Of a stretch of 64,000 bases of DNA, positions 31,363-40,862 are shown piece after piece (the first letter of the stretch is position 1; every line of letters starts with the position of its first letter). The DNA is taken from assembly GCF_009830285.1 (NCBI RefSeq), contig NZ_WUQX01000001.1:303501-367500 (forward strand), given 5' to 3'. Source of the stretch: Sporofaciens musculi. GTDB lineage: Bacteria; Bacillota; Clostridia; Lachnospirales; Lachnospiraceae. Made by a program: the position numbers and the translations under genes. The notes below the pieces were generated by a model. That model was not told the DNA's origin, did no database searches, and was given only the letters and a program-made list of their open reading frames with translations.

Positions 31363-33858
31363 ATATACATCTGCATAACTAACACCCAATTCCAAAGCAC
31401 TTGCATGGTCGTTTACATAGATATCAATGTGCTTCTCTTTAATTGCGCCGCCACAATCCTCCGCAGTAAACACATGCCCGCCAATAATAACCTGAGTCCC
31501 ATAAGGAATAACTTTCGGGTCAACCGCTATAGTCCTTCCTTCAACAACTGGTGCCCCAGTAGCCGTAATTCCAGTCTCAACGTTACAACAGAGTTCACAT
31601 GCACAATAATAAGTCAACTTAAATGTACCTAAATTTTTTCCATACATATCTTGTGTTGCATTCACATCATTAATACTTCCGCCTGCATATTCATAGCCAT
31701 TATCCTTCAACACTCTTGTGGCCCATACTGCGTTTTCTTTATTCACATCAGACTGGACAATCCCCATATCTGTACTCATGGCTTCAATCGTTTTTCCGTC
31801 GCCTGCATACATAACAACATGGTAAATATTTCCGCTATTAGCATAAAAGATTAAATCACCTGGTAAAGCATCTTCTACTGGTATCTTCGTTCCATATTGT
31901 GCTTGATCCCGTGAGACTCTCGGCAGCTCATATCCAAACTGCTTATATATACTCTGCACAAACCCCGAACAGTCAGCCCCTTCTGTCAGACTTGTTCCAC
32001 CCCACACATAGGGATTTCCCACAAACTGACCAGCAAATTCCACAATAGAGCTTCTTATCTCCCCACTTGGAATTCCAGATTTCGTTGATGTCAACGTATA
32101 ATAACACGCTCTATTTTCTTCTGGTTTTATTTTTTCTTCTGCTAATGGAAATATATCTTCCTTCTTTTCCTCTACCAGTTTCGTAATTTCCTCGTTATGC
32201 TGAATCGTTTTTCTTTTGACAAAGCCTCGCACATCTCCAGATTCTACGTAAATCCATTCTTCACCTTTATCCTCTAGTATAAAGCATAATCCTCCTTTGG
32301 GAATGACACCGATTATTCGACTTCCTTCGTCTTTATCTTCCATCACTTCCACAGCTCCATCTTCGGCAAATCCATACTTTTTCTCTACAACTGTCTGATT
32401 CACAGTAGCTCTTAGATATGTATATGCATTGTTTTTCTGCCATGGCACCCATTCCTGCGCCATAGGTGCAGTATCTTCAATTCCTGTGTATTCCTGTTTT
32501 AGCTTTTCGGCTCTATCCTTTGCTTTCTTTTGATATATCTCCAACTGTTGTCCTGCTTCTTCACCGGTGATAACTTCCTCCGAACGCACAAAGCCGCGTA
32601 CTCTCCCTGATTCGACATACAACCACTCATCTTCTTCCTTCAAAATATAAAGTAAACCATTTTTTCGCAGTTTTCCAATTACCCTTACTTCATCTTCTTT
32701 ATCTTCTTCTGATACAATTGATTCTCGAATAATAATATCATTTTTTGCAAAGGCATATTTTCTTGCAACTGTCCAAAAACGATAATCCTCTACCACTTCA
32801 GGAAGCTTCACCAATTTTTGTTTTAATACAAGAGATGCATTTTTTATTTTTTCTGAAGATATTTTTTCCGGCTTTAATTTATTTGCATCAATATTTTCAT
32901 TATTAAAATTTATATCCAATCCAGGTTTTAATTCCATTGACCCTGATGGTTTTGCCGAATTGGAATTATCTTCTGAATCAACAGATACATCAGGTTTTCC
33001 CGGTTTCCCTGATATGAGAGAATCCTCAGAATTGTCTGGATTACTCTGATCTCCCTTATTTTCAGAATCCTCAGATTGGCCTGGCTGTTCTAAATTGTCC
33101 GAATTCGTCGAACTATCCGGTTGTTCCGATTGGTCTGGATTTATTGTACTATCTGGATTGGCAGATTGTTCCGGATTATCAGTACCATTGGAATTGTCTG
33201 GAATTCCATCACCATTCGGTTGTTCTGGATTATCAGTACTATTGGAATTGTCTGGAATTCCACCGCCACTCGGTTGTTCTGGATTATCGGGACTATCGGA
33301 ATTATCTGGTGCTTCAGAACTATCCGGTTGTTCTGGATTATCGGGACTAATAAGATTGTCCGAAACTCCTTCGCCATTCGGATAATCTGAATTCACTAGA
33401 TTGTCCGAATTGTCTGCTAATACTCCTTTATCGGGTTGGATTATGCTATTGGTTTTGTCTGAATCGGATATTCCATTTTCATCTGGCTTCCCTGTTACAT
33501 TACTTTCTCCTAAATTCTCCGATTCTTTTAATATTGCAGTCGTTCCTAATTTAGATGATAGTGTTTCTTCTTTAATATTTTTTACTGGTAATTTAGGGTC
33601 CGACGTGAACGAACTCACTGGAATTACTACCTTCTTTATACCATTTTCATCTGTACTGCAAACTTGGGTATGATATTTCTCAGCTTCTATTTTTTCTGAA
33701 TAATTTATGGCAGGCACAGATACAGATACATTCCCAACAAATATTCCAACCATTCCAACTGCACATATTTTTTTAATTATACCCTGGTGAACACTGTCCT
33801 GTAAATTCTTCGGGTAAGCGGACTGCGTCCCACAAGGCTTTCTTCTCTGTTTATTCAA
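31351..33858 (-). CDS. Secreted cell-wall hydrolase: repeat linker, SH3-like domains, NlpC/P60 and 3D domain
   Basis: 835 residues. A basic N-terminus and a hydrophobic signal segment (about 30-50) indicate export. Residues about 130-310 are a low-complexity linker made of repeated DNPEQPD/DNSN-type units. Two bacterial SH3-like modules follow (about 360-430 and 490-560, each ending in a YVESG-VRGFV motif). An NlpC/P60 peptidase spans about 610-720 (Cys in GADCSGFVQ, His in IYHVVMYAG). A C-terminal 3D domain (about 745-835, TAEDCGGAIKEKHIDIYV) has the three Asp-type residues of the MltA/Rpf-like fold. It cleaves peptidoglycan stem peptides, and the 3D domain may act on glycan. It is transcribed towards the tRNA gene. 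Confidence 0.88.
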   Translation of the reverse strand: MNKQRRKPCGTQSAYPKNLQDSVHQGIIKKICAVGMVGIFVGNVSVSVPAINYSEKIEAEKYHTQVCSTDENGIKKVVIPVSSFTSDPKLPVKNIKEETLSSKLGTTAILKESENLGESNVTGKPDENGISDSDKTNSIIQPDKGVLADNSDNLVNSDYPNGEGVSDNLISPDNPEQPDSSEAPDNSDSPDNPEQPSGGGIPDNSNSTDNPEQPNGDGIPDNSNGTDNPEQSANPDSTINPDQSEQPDSSTNSDNLEQPGQSEDSENKGDQSNPDNSEDSLISGKPGKPDVSVDSEDNSNSAKPSGSMELKPGLDINFNNENIDANKLKPEKISSEKIKNASLVLKQKLVKLPEVVEDYRFWTVARKYAFAKNDIIIRESIVSEEDKEDEVRVIGKLRKNGLLYILKEEDEWLYVESGRVRGFVRSEEVITGEEAGQQLEIYQKKAKDRAEKLKQEYTGIEDTAPMAQEWVPWQKNNAYTYLRATVNQTVVEKKYGFAEDGAVEVMEDKDEGSRIIGVIPKGGLCFILEDKGEEWIYVESGDVRGFVKRKTIQHNEEITKLVEEKKEDIFPLAEEKIKPEENRACYYTLTSTKSGIPSGEIRSSIVEFAGQFVGNPYVWGGTSLTEGADCSGFVQSIYKQFGYELPRVSRDQAQYGTKIPVEDALPGDLIFYANSGNIYHVVMYAGDGKTIEAMSTDMGIVQSDVNKENAVWATRVLKDNGYEYAGGSINDVNATQDMYGKNLGTFKLTYYCACELCCNVETGITATGAPVVEGRTIAVDPKVIPYGTQVIIGGHVFTAEDCGGAIKEKHIDIYVNDHASALELGVSYADVYLKK

Positions 33859-33985
33859 ATACTTTTCTTCTTTCTATTTCAATTTATTTGCTTATTTTTA
33901 CATTTTATAACATTTTATACCTAATTACAATACACCTTTTTTTTACCAAAATAATTTATTATTATTTATACCTCACAATTAAACA

Positions 33986-34037
33986 AAAATCAGGTAAAAA
34001 GTCATATAGTTATATCTCTGACTTTTCACCTGATTTT
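33986..34037 (-). terminator. Terminator after the DUF3881 gene
   Basis: A near-perfect stem AAAATCAGGT..AAAAGTCA / TGACTTTTCACCTGATTTT with T-rich tail on the minus strand. It lies 12 bases beyond the DUF3881 stop. Confidence 0.8.
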
Positions 34038-34048
34038 CTGGCTCATTT

Positions 34049-34924
34049 TTAGAAATTTATCCTTCCCTGCAGCCACATATTTCCTTTAAATCTTCTTCCG
34101 ACTGCCGGATCACCAATCACACTTTTTACAGGTACACAAATATCAAACACTAGTTCATTAACGTCTAATCTCATTACGTAGATTTCTTCTCTTGTATATT
34201 CATTAATGATCCTCTGCAATTCCAATATTTCACCCATAATAGAATAATGATCACATTCAATTCCATAAGGCATAATGTAAGTATCGACAATACTGAACAC
34301 ATCTTCACTTACCAAGCGTTGTGACACTTTTGAATATGTATCAATATCATCCATTGTAAGACTTTCAATAGCAGCAGGATCTCCCGTCCTCGCTGCACTA
34401 ACAAGCATCATTCTATTATGAATTTCTTCCTTCTGCCTTTTTTCCTGCTCTTTATCTTTTAATACAGGAAGTAGAATGGTTCCTCCATTACACAGTCCCG
34501 ATAAAGTTACCGATTTATATTTTACAGAATTTTTTGCTTTCTGACGCTCTTTCAGTAATTCTACTGTATTTTGAAGGTGGAAAATTAAATTGATTCCCAC
34601 CTTAACGTCCTCACATATTCCGGCATATGCTTCTCTGTCCATCCTTCTTTCTATATATACATCCGCATGGCTGGTAATTCCGGTTCCTAAAAAGAATGGG
34701 TAATAGTAATTTTTTTCAAATTCTTCATGAATATCTCTGTCACCAAACATTGCAATACCTATTCCGGCGCCATACTCCTTCTGATATTCACATATGTCCA
34801 TTTCTTCATCCTGTGCAATCAAATCATGCTGTGTAAATGAAGTCTTTACTTGGGTAAGAATATTTTTCAATTTTCTTTTGCTGTTAATATTGCCAAATCC
34901 AATGGCATTCATATATTGATGCAT
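34049..34924 (-). CDS. DUF3881 family protein
   Basis: 291 residues starting MHQYMNAIGFGNINSKRKLK, a soluble protein of unknown function that commonly follows serS in Lachnospiraceae. I prefer the start at 34924; the frame is open to 34981 but has no ribosome site there. Visible features are the SHADVYIERRMDREAYAGIC segment and a C-terminal DVNELVFDICVPVKSVIGDP. It follows serS by about 70 bases on the same strand. Confidence 0.75.
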   Translation of the reverse strand: MHQYMNAIGFGNINSKRKLKNILTQVKTSFTQHDLIAQDEEMDICEYQKEYGAGIGIAMFGDRDIHEEFEKNYYYPFFLGTGITSHADVYIERRMDREAYAGICEDVKVGINLIFHLQNTVELLKERQKAKNSVKYKSVTLSGLCNGGTILLPVLKDKEQEKRQKEEIHNRMMLVSAARTGDPAAIESLTMDDIDTYSKVSQRLVSEDVFSIVDTYIMPYGIECDHYSIMGEILELQRIINEYTREEIYVMRLDVNELVFDICVPVKSVIGDPAVGRRFKGNMWLQGRINF

Positions 34925-34993
34925 ATTATTTTCCTTATAAATGCAATTATTTAGGTACAAACACTTTATGGGGATGCCCACTTATTGTGCCGC

Positions 34994-36280
34994 TTATCTC
35001 TTAGGTATAAGAATCTCTGCACCTCCCATGTATGGTCTGAGTACTTCCGGAATCCTTACTGTTCCGTCCGCCTGTAGATTATTTTCCAAAAATGCAATTA
35101 ACATTCTAGGAGGCGCTGCAACCGTATTGTTCAAGGTATGTGCAAAATATTTTCCTTCGCTTCCTTTCACACGAATTCCAAGTCTTCTTGCCTGCGCGTC
35201 TCCAAGATTTGAGCAGCTTCCAACTTCAAAATATTTTTTCTGTCTAGGTGACCATGCCTCTACATCACAGGATTTCACCTTCAGATCTGCCAGATCTCCG
35301 GAGCAGCATTCCAAAGTACGCACTGGAATATCCATGGAACGGAAAAGATCTACTGTATTCTGCCACAAATTATCATACCATTTCATACTTTCTTCCGGCT
35401 TACATACCACAATCATCTCTTGCTTTTCAAATTGATGAATTCTATAGACGCCTCTTTCTTCGATTCCATGGGCGCCTTTTTCTTTGCGGAAGCAAGGAGA
35501 ATAACTAGTCAATGTCTGAGGAAGTTCTTCTTCTGGCAGCATCTTTCCAATGAATTTTCCAATCATTGAATGTTCACTGGTTCCAATTAGATAAAGGTCT
35601 TCACCCTCAATCTTATACATCATAGCATCCATTTCCGCAAAACTCATTACACCAGTTACTACATTGCTTCTAATCATAAATGGAGGAATACAATATGTGA
35701 ATCCTCTGCCAATCATAAAATCGCGAGCATAAGATAATACAGCTGAATGAAGTCTTGCTATATCTCCCATCAAATAGTAGAAACCGTTCCCTGCAACTTC
35801 TCCTGCACTTTCCAAATCAATTCCGTTAAAACTGCCCATAATTTCTGTGTGATATGGAATCTCAAAATCTGGAACTATTGGTTCACCGTACTTTTGTATC
35901 TCAACGTTTTCACTGTCATCTTTTCCAATCGGCACAGAAGGATCAATGATATTCGGAATTGTCATCATAATCTTTTTAATCTTTGCCTCTACTTCTTTTT
36001 CTTGTGCGGACAGATTTTCTACCCTTTCTGCATTCTCCTGTACTTTTTTCTTTAATTCTTCTGCTTCCTCCTTTTTCCCCTGCCCCATACATGCACCAAT
36101 CTGTTTAGAAATGGTATTACGTTCTGCACGAAGTCCTTCTACCTCCTGCTTAATATCTCTATTCCGCTGATCTAATTCTAATACGTCGTCCACCAGAGGT
36201 AATTTCTCATTCTGAAATTTTTTCTTTATATTCTCTCTCACTACATCTGGATTCATTCTTACAAATTTGATATCTAACAT
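34994..36280 (-). CDS. serS: Serine--tRNA ligase
   Basis: 428 residues, normal length. The N-terminal coiled-coil arm (about 30-100) grips the long variable arm of tRNA-Ser; the class II core follows, with motif 2 CFRKEKGAHGIEERGVYRIH and motif 3 region NTVAAPPRMLIAFLENN. The latter differs from the more common NGSGLAVGR version, as I remember for many Lachnospiraceae enzymes. It charges tRNA-Ser with serine. GAGGAGGAAAAAGAA lies before the ATG. It follows the DUF4446 gene in a minus-strand run with parAB. Confidence 0.93.
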   Translation of the reverse strand: MLDIKFVRMNPDVVRENIKKKFQNEKLPLVDDVLELDQRNRDIKQEVEGLRAERNTISKQIGACMGQGKKEEAEELKKKVQENAERVENLSAQEKEVEAKIKKIMMTIPNIIDPSVPIGKDDSENVEIQKYGEPIVPDFEIPYHTEIMGSFNGIDLESAGEVAGNGFYYLMGDIARLHSAVLSYARDFMIGRGFTYCIPPFMIRSNVVTGVMSFAEMDAMMYKIEGEDLYLIGTSEHSMIGKFIGKMLPEEELPQTLTSYSPCFRKEKGAHGIEERGVYRIHQFEKQEMIVVCKPEESMKWYDNLWQNTVDLFRSMDIPVRTLECCSGDLADLKVKSCDVEAWSPRQKKYFEVGSCSNLGDAQARRLGIRVKGSEGKYFAHTLNNTVAAPPRMLIAFLENNLQADGTVRIPEVLRPYMGGAEILIPKR

Positions 36281-36306
36281 TTCTTTTTCCTCCTCATAAG
36301 TTTGTT

Positions 36307-36840
36307 TTATTTTTTTACATCCTTAACATCCATCTCATAATTTTCAAATATTGCTTTGTCTAATGCTTCTGCTTCTTCCTCAGCCAATTCAACATAGCTT
36401 TCACCTTTAATGATTTCTTTTATATAAGTATAACATCCTTCTCTACTGTGCATAGCATTCAAAATCCATCCACTATTATTCTTATCCAGCAGGGCAACTG
36501 CAAAACTTAGTTTTCCACCCATTTCATTAAAAGCATCATATTTTACAATACCTGTTTTTTGAAAACCTCTTTCATACTTTTTAAATAATTCTTTAATATC
36601 TGAACGATTCTGTTTTGTTATCTTAAGAATGGAATCTACTTCTCCAAATTTTTCTTTCAAACTTTCTTCTAAAGTTTTCCCATTTCTTCCTTTCATAAAC
36701 GTATTATAGCTACTTTGTAATTTATTATATTTTACAGTAAGGTTTACATACAAAACAAATAATACGACAATCAATATTAATAGAAATAAAAGTATGAATG
36801 CCGGATCTATTCCTAATGTAACCAGTATCTTACTCTCCAT
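36307..36840 (-). CDS. DUF4446 family membrane-anchored protein
   Basis: 177 residues. One N-terminal membrane helix (about 13-33, FILLFLLILIVVLFVLYVNL), then a cytoplasmic helical stretch and a C-terminal compact region (KYDAFNEMGGKLSFAVALLD, HSREGCYTYIKEIIKGESY) that defines DUF4446. The family is regularly placed next to parB in Clostridia; the function is unknown. It starts three bases after the parB stop, so translation is coupled. Confidence 0.82.
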   Translation of the reverse strand: MESKILVTLGIDPAFILLFLLILIVVLFVLYVNLTVKYNKLQSSYNTFMKGRNGKTLEESLKEKFGEVDSILKITKQNRSDIKELFKKYERGFQKTGIVKYDAFNEMGGKLSFAVALLDKNNSGWILNAMHSREGCYTYIKEIIKGESYVELAEEEAEALDKAIFENYEMDVKDVKK

Positions 36841-36843
36841 ATA

Positions 36844-37758
36844 TTATTCTTCCCTTCGTATACTCATTATCATATCGAACATTCGTTCCAATTCTTTATC
36901 TGAATAATATTCTATCTCTATCTTTCCTTTTCCATTTCCTTTTGAAGAAATATTGACTTTTGTTCCCATTACTTCTTTTATTTTATCTTCAATATCTTTG
37001 TAGACAAATGGATTCTCTATTTGCTTCTTTTCTTTTGGTTTCTTGGGATTCTTAATGTCTTTAATCAGTTTCTCAGTTTCCCTTACACTTAGTTTCTCAT
37101 CAAATATTTTGTTAGCAAGTATGTACTGCTGTTCTTTATTGTCGATTGCAAGTAAAGCTCTTGCATGACCTGTTGATATCATATCATCTATAATCATTTG
37201 TTGAACTTTTTCGTTCAGTTTTAATAGACGCATAGAATTCGTAACAGCAGTTCTGCTCTTTGAAACCCTTTCAGCAACTTCATCCTGCTTTAAATTAAAT
37301 TCTTCCAAAAGCCTTTTAAATGCCATTGCTTCTTCAATCGGATTTAAATTTTCCCGTTGTATATTTTCTATTAGCCCAATTTCTATTATTTCTTGTTCTG
37401 AATATTTCTTAATAATTACAGGGACTTCTTTAATTCCAGCAATTTTAGCTGCCCTCCATCTTCTCTCACCTGCTATTATTTCATAATAATCATTTCTTTG
37501 TCTGACCAACAATGGCTGCAAGATTCCGAACTGTTTAATGGAATCAGCCAACTCTAATAAACCATCTTCTTCAAATTTCTTTCGCGGTTGTTCTCTATTG
37601 GGTTCTACCAGATTTATTTTCATCATCTGTTCTCCAGAGTTTGTTTCTAATTCCGGTTCACTTTTTGATGGTACTTCTGATTCCTTAGCTTTTGTTCCTC
37701 TATTATCAGGAATCAGACTGTCTAACCCTTTTCCCAGTCCTTTTTTCTTTACCGCCAT
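36844..37758 (-). CDS. parB: ParB/Spo0J chromosome-partitioning protein
   Basis: 304 residues: an N-terminal KKGLGKGLDSLIP motif (ParA-stimulating), the ParB/Srx CTPase domain with QPRKKF, GERRWRAAK and IENIQRENLNPIEEA, a helix-turn-helix (QDEVAERVSKSRTAVTNSMR) and a C-terminal dimerisation tail. It binds parS (copies at 38629 and 39628), spreads as a CTP-dependent clamp, and loads SMC to organise the origin. It follows parA by 13 bases. Confidence 0.93.
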   Translation of the reverse strand: MAVKKKGLGKGLDSLIPDNRGTKAKESEVPSKSEPELETNSGEQMMKINLVEPNREQPRKKFEEDGLLELADSIKQFGILQPLLVRQRNDYYEIIAGERRWRAAKIAGIKEVPVIIKKYSEQEIIEIGLIENIQRENLNPIEEAMAFKRLLEEFNLKQDEVAERVSKSRTAVTNSMRLLKLNEKVQQMIIDDMISTGHARALLAIDNKEQQYILANKIFDEKLSVRETEKLIKDIKNPKKPKEKKQIENPFVYKDIEDKIKEVMGTKVNISSKGNGKGKIEIEYYSDKELERMFDMIMSIRREE

Positions 37759-37771
37759 TTATATCCTCCTC

Positions 37772-38536
37772 TTATGATTCCCTACTAATCACTTCTTCCG
37801 CAAGCCTCATATAACTTTCCGCACCTGCTGATCTTGGATCATATTGATTAATTGGTGTTCCAAAACTTGGCGCTTCTGCAAGACGAATATTTCTTGGAAT
37901 AATAGTCTTATATATATTTTGTTCCAAATTATCTTTTACATTTTCTACTACCTGTAGTGACAAATTAGTTCTTGCATCGTACATTGTAAATACGACTCCT
38001 TCGATCTCTAATATGGGATTCAGTCTATCTTTAACCAGCTCAACTGTATGTATCAACTGACTTAAACCTTCCAGTGCATAATATTCGCATTGAATTGGAA
38101 CCAATACTGAATCAGCAGTAGTCATGGCATTAACTGTAAGTAAACTTAATGATGGCGGACAATCAATAATTACATAATCATAATTATCTCTTATCTTTTG
38201 AATCGAGTTTTTAACTACAAACTCTTTATTTTCTACATCAATCATCTCAATTTCAACTGCTGACAAATCGACATTGGAAGGAAGTATGTCCAAATTTTCA
38301 ATAGTATTTTTATGAATTACTTCTTCCACATCAGCTTCACCAATTATCATATCATAGATTGTTCCATCTATTGAATTCTTATCTAAGCCGAGTCCACTCG
38401 ACATATTCCCCTGAGGGTCCATATCAATAGCAAGAACTTTTCGACCCTTTTCCGCAAGAGATGCCGACAAATTAATCGCAGTCGTTGTTTTGCCGACGCC
38501 ACCCTTTTGGTTAGCAATAGCTATAATTCTTCCCAT
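37772..38536 (-). CDS. parA: ParA/Soj chromosome-partitioning ATPase
   Basis: 254 residues with deviant Walker A ANQKGGVGKTTTAINL at the N-terminus, Walker A' LAIDMDPQGN and Walker B DYVIIDCPPSLSLL. ParA binds DNA non-specifically in the ATP state and, with ParB, separates origins; in Bacillus the Soj form also regulates DnaA. GAAAAAGAAAGGTG precedes the ATG. It heads the parA-parB-DUF4446 operon, whose promoter lies in the AT-rich gap to the right. Confidence 0.93.
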   Translation of the reverse strand: MGRIIAIANQKGGVGKTTTAINLSASLAEKGRKVLAIDMDPQGNMSSGLGLDKNSIDGTIYDMIIGEADVEEVIHKNTIENLDILPSNVDLSAVEIEMIDVENKEFVVKNSIQKIRDNYDYVIIDCPPSLSLLTVNAMTTADSVLVPIQCEYYALEGLSQLIHTVELVKDRLNPILEIEGVVFTMYDARTNLSLQVVENVKDNLEQNIYKTIIPRNIRLAEAPSFGTPINQYDPRSAGAESYMRLAEEVISRES

Positions 38537-38950
38537 CTATAATCACCTTTCTTTTTCATTGAAAATAGTATAACACTTTTCTTTCTACATATCTAGCAAA
38601 TGTTTTATTTAAACATATATTTTATAAATGTTTCACGTGAAACATTTTGTAAAACGTATTAAATAAGTTTAATATTCTAAAATATAAGAATTTTATATCT
38701 ATAAATTTCTATTTACCATTTTTTATTGTTATCAGTAGAATTCCGTTTAAAATCTTAATTATATTTTTATCAACCTTAAATCCTTCATTGAACGAATTTC
38801 TCCATCTAAAATCAAATTAGAAAATACTCTTTAGCATATCCTAATAGAAAATAATTATTTCACTGAAAATTGTAAATCGAAATATATTCTTTATCTATAC
38901 CCTGCCAGACAATATCCATCTTACTACCAGGTCTTCTATTATGATGCAGC
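38537..38950. other. AT-rich gap upstream of parA containing a parS site
   Basis: No gene. Holds one parS (38629) and probably the parA promoter; the rest is AT-rich sequence without visible structure. Confidence 0.5.
38629..38644 (+). promoter_or_regulatory. parS site 1
   Basis: TGTTTCACGTGAAACA, a perfect 16-bp match to the Bacillota parS palindrome, 93 bases upstream of the parA start. Confidence 0.95.
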
Positions 38951-39022
38951 CTTTGGGTATACATTTATGAAGGAAGTCTACCATTTCGAAGGGCATAAAT
39001 TAAGGGATACCCTTTGGATATA
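38951..39022 (+). repeat. 60-bp intergenic repeat family, diverged copy
   Basis: CTTTGGGTATACATTTATGA ... CCCTTTGGATATAC, spaced about 60 bases between the two GGRTATAC motifs, with GAAGGGCAT in the middle. It matches the tandem units at 42128-42307 in the same orientation but is more diverged. Confidence 0.6.
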
Positions 39023-39776
39023 CAATTATAAACAAAATACTTCCCACTAAAAAATTTACAATCTACTCATATATTATAACAAGCAGACATATTTTAGTAG
39101 CTCAACAAAACACAAATTATAATTTAATACATGATTATACACACTAAACAAACCTCATCAACTTCAACAGCATACATTATAAAGTACATTCTGCCTGATT
39201 ATAAGTTAATGAAATACTATAATATCTATCCCACTATATCAGCAGACATTATTCGACAAAATATTCTTAACCACAATATTTTCATCAACTAATACATAAA
39301 TAACTCACATATTAATTTAATCTTCTTCCCCTTCCACACATTATAATACATGGACAATACAAACAGATTATGCTATACTAATATCAATAAATTACCAAAG
39401 AATTTAGAATAATCCTATGGAAAACCATTGTAATTTAATTGTCTAATCCTAGTATATCTTAGTTTAGACAATATATTTACCAACTATCAAGAACACTAAT
39501 TCAAATTGATTTTAACTTATTTTCTTTAAAATGATACCCAAGGGTTTACTATAATAAAACCTAATTAGAGAATAATCTCCACCTATTCATGTGAAATATA
39601 CTTTTCTCTTGTTTAGAATAAAGTAAATGTTTCACGTGAAACATTTACTTTATTCATATTCAATACATAAGATTTACACCTCAATTTATGTCCTAATACA
39701 CAAATAAACTTTGTGAAACAAAATTATTGAATAAGAATCCAAAATTCTTTTTAATCATATGAAAGGAAGTATATAA
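39023..39776. other. AT-rich intergenic region with the second parS
   Basis: No gene on either strand. The only clear features are parS at 39628 within a 40-bp palindrome, and the ribosome site GAAAGGAAG of the next gene. Confidence 0.5.
39628..39643 (+). promoter_or_regulatory. parS site 2, inside a 40-bp perfect palindrome
   Basis: The same TGTTTCACGTGAAACA 16-mer. Here perfect dyad symmetry extends to 39616-39655 (outer arms GAATAAAGTAAA / TTTACTTTATTC), far beyond the ParB footprint. The sites lie 999 bases apart on the same side of the origin. Confidence 0.95.
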
Positions 39777-40862
39777 ATGAATTGGAAAAAGAAACTTATA
39801 AGTATTACCGCATTAGCAAGTTTTGCAACTTTTATAATTCATATAATCAATAAACTCATTTACTTTTTAGCAACTATGGATAACCTATTATCCAATTCCT
39901 CCGGTTCATATTATAATTGGAAATTTGGAAAAATTTATTACAAAAAAATAGGCATAGGCCATCCCCTTCTTTTACTTCATGATTTAGATACTTACAGCTC
40001 TGGTCATGAATGGAATAAAGTTCTAAAAGATCTTTCCAAAACAAATACCGTTTATCGGGTTGACCTTTTAGGATGCGGAAGATCCGATAAACCCAATATT
40101 ACATATACCAATTACCTATATGTACAATTAATTAATGATTTTATCAAACAAGTCATCGGAGAAGAAACCGACATTCTTGCAACAGGTGAATCAGGTGCAT
40201 TTGCAATCGCAGCCTGCCATAATAATAATTTAGCTATCCGTAAATTAATACTTGTCAATCCACCAGATATTGATAAACTAGCAAAAATTCCTGATAAACG
40301 CAGCAAATTATTTATTAACATACTGCAGCTTCCTGTTATTGGTACCTTTATATATAATTTACTTACCGGAAGAATCAATACAGGCAAGATTTTTAATGAA
40401 CATTATTTTTATGACTCAAATCTTATTGAGCATGATTTACTTAGCACTTATTATGAAACTGCTCACATGGAAGCTGGTTCCAAATATTTATTTGCAAGTC
40501 TCTACGGGCACTATACTACAATTAATCTAAAACATTGTCTAAAAACAATAACAAATAGTATTTACTTTATTATAGGAAGCGAAAAAGAAAATATTATAGA
40601 AACTACAGATGAATACCATTCCATCTTACCATCTATAGAAATAGAAAAAATAAATGAAACAAAACAACTTCCACAATTAGAAAAACCCTATGAATTTATG
40701 GATAAAGTCAGAATCTTTTTTAGAAGACGAATTTTAAAAGGACTATCGGGAAATGATATATTTCCCGATAGTCCTTTTTTATCTTATAGGTTCCTTTGCA
40801 GGAATTCCAGATTTACGCGGATATTTTTTACCTGTATCTTTCACTTTTTCTATCTTCACTAA
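39777..40862 (+). CDS. Membrane-anchored alpha/beta hydrolase with read-through C-terminus
   Basis: 361 residues. One N-terminal membrane helix (about 8-30), then an alpha/beta hydrolase core: HPLLLLHDLDTYSSGHEWNK, VYRVDLLGCGRSDKP, and nucleophile elbow ATGESGAFA (Ser near residue 139). The usual C-terminal catalytic His is not obvious. The last 40 or so codons run through the terminator hairpin (40736-40778) and then antisense to the rsmG 3' end, so the natural stop seems lost by mutation. AAAGGAAG precedes the ATG. It lies between parA and rsmG, genes that are usually adjacent. Confidence 0.7.
   Translation: MNWKKKLISITALASFATFIIHIINKLIYFLATMDNLLSNSSGSYYNWKFGKIYYKKIGIGHPLLLLHDLDTYSSGHEWNKVLKDLSKTNTVYRVDLLGCGRSDKPNITYTNYLYVQLINDFIKQVIGEETDILATGESGAFAIAACHNNNLAIRKLILVNPPDIDKLAKIPDKRSKLFINILQLPVIGTFIYNLLTGRINTGKIFNEHYFYDSNLIEHDLLSTYYETAHMEAGSKYLFASLYGHYTTINLKHCLKTITNSIYFIIGSEKENIIETTDEYHSILPSIEIEKINETKQLPQLEKPYEFMDKVRIFFRRRILKGLSGNDIFPDSPFLSYRFLCRNSRFTRIFFTCIFHFFYLH
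40736..40785. terminator. Bidirectional 18-bp perfect terminator between the hydrolase and rsmG
   Basis: A stem AAAAGGACTATCGGGAAA / TTTCCCGATAGTCCTTTT with loop TGATATA, flanked by T runs on the plus side. The right arm ends one base before the rsmG stop. It lies inside the extended hydrolase ORF. Confidence 0.88.

Noticed and set aside
33095..33390. Plus-strand ORFs rich in Leu/Ser/Gly opposite the secreted hydrolase
   Set aside because: Antisense shadow of the low-complexity linker; composition follows the repeat and no start signals are present.
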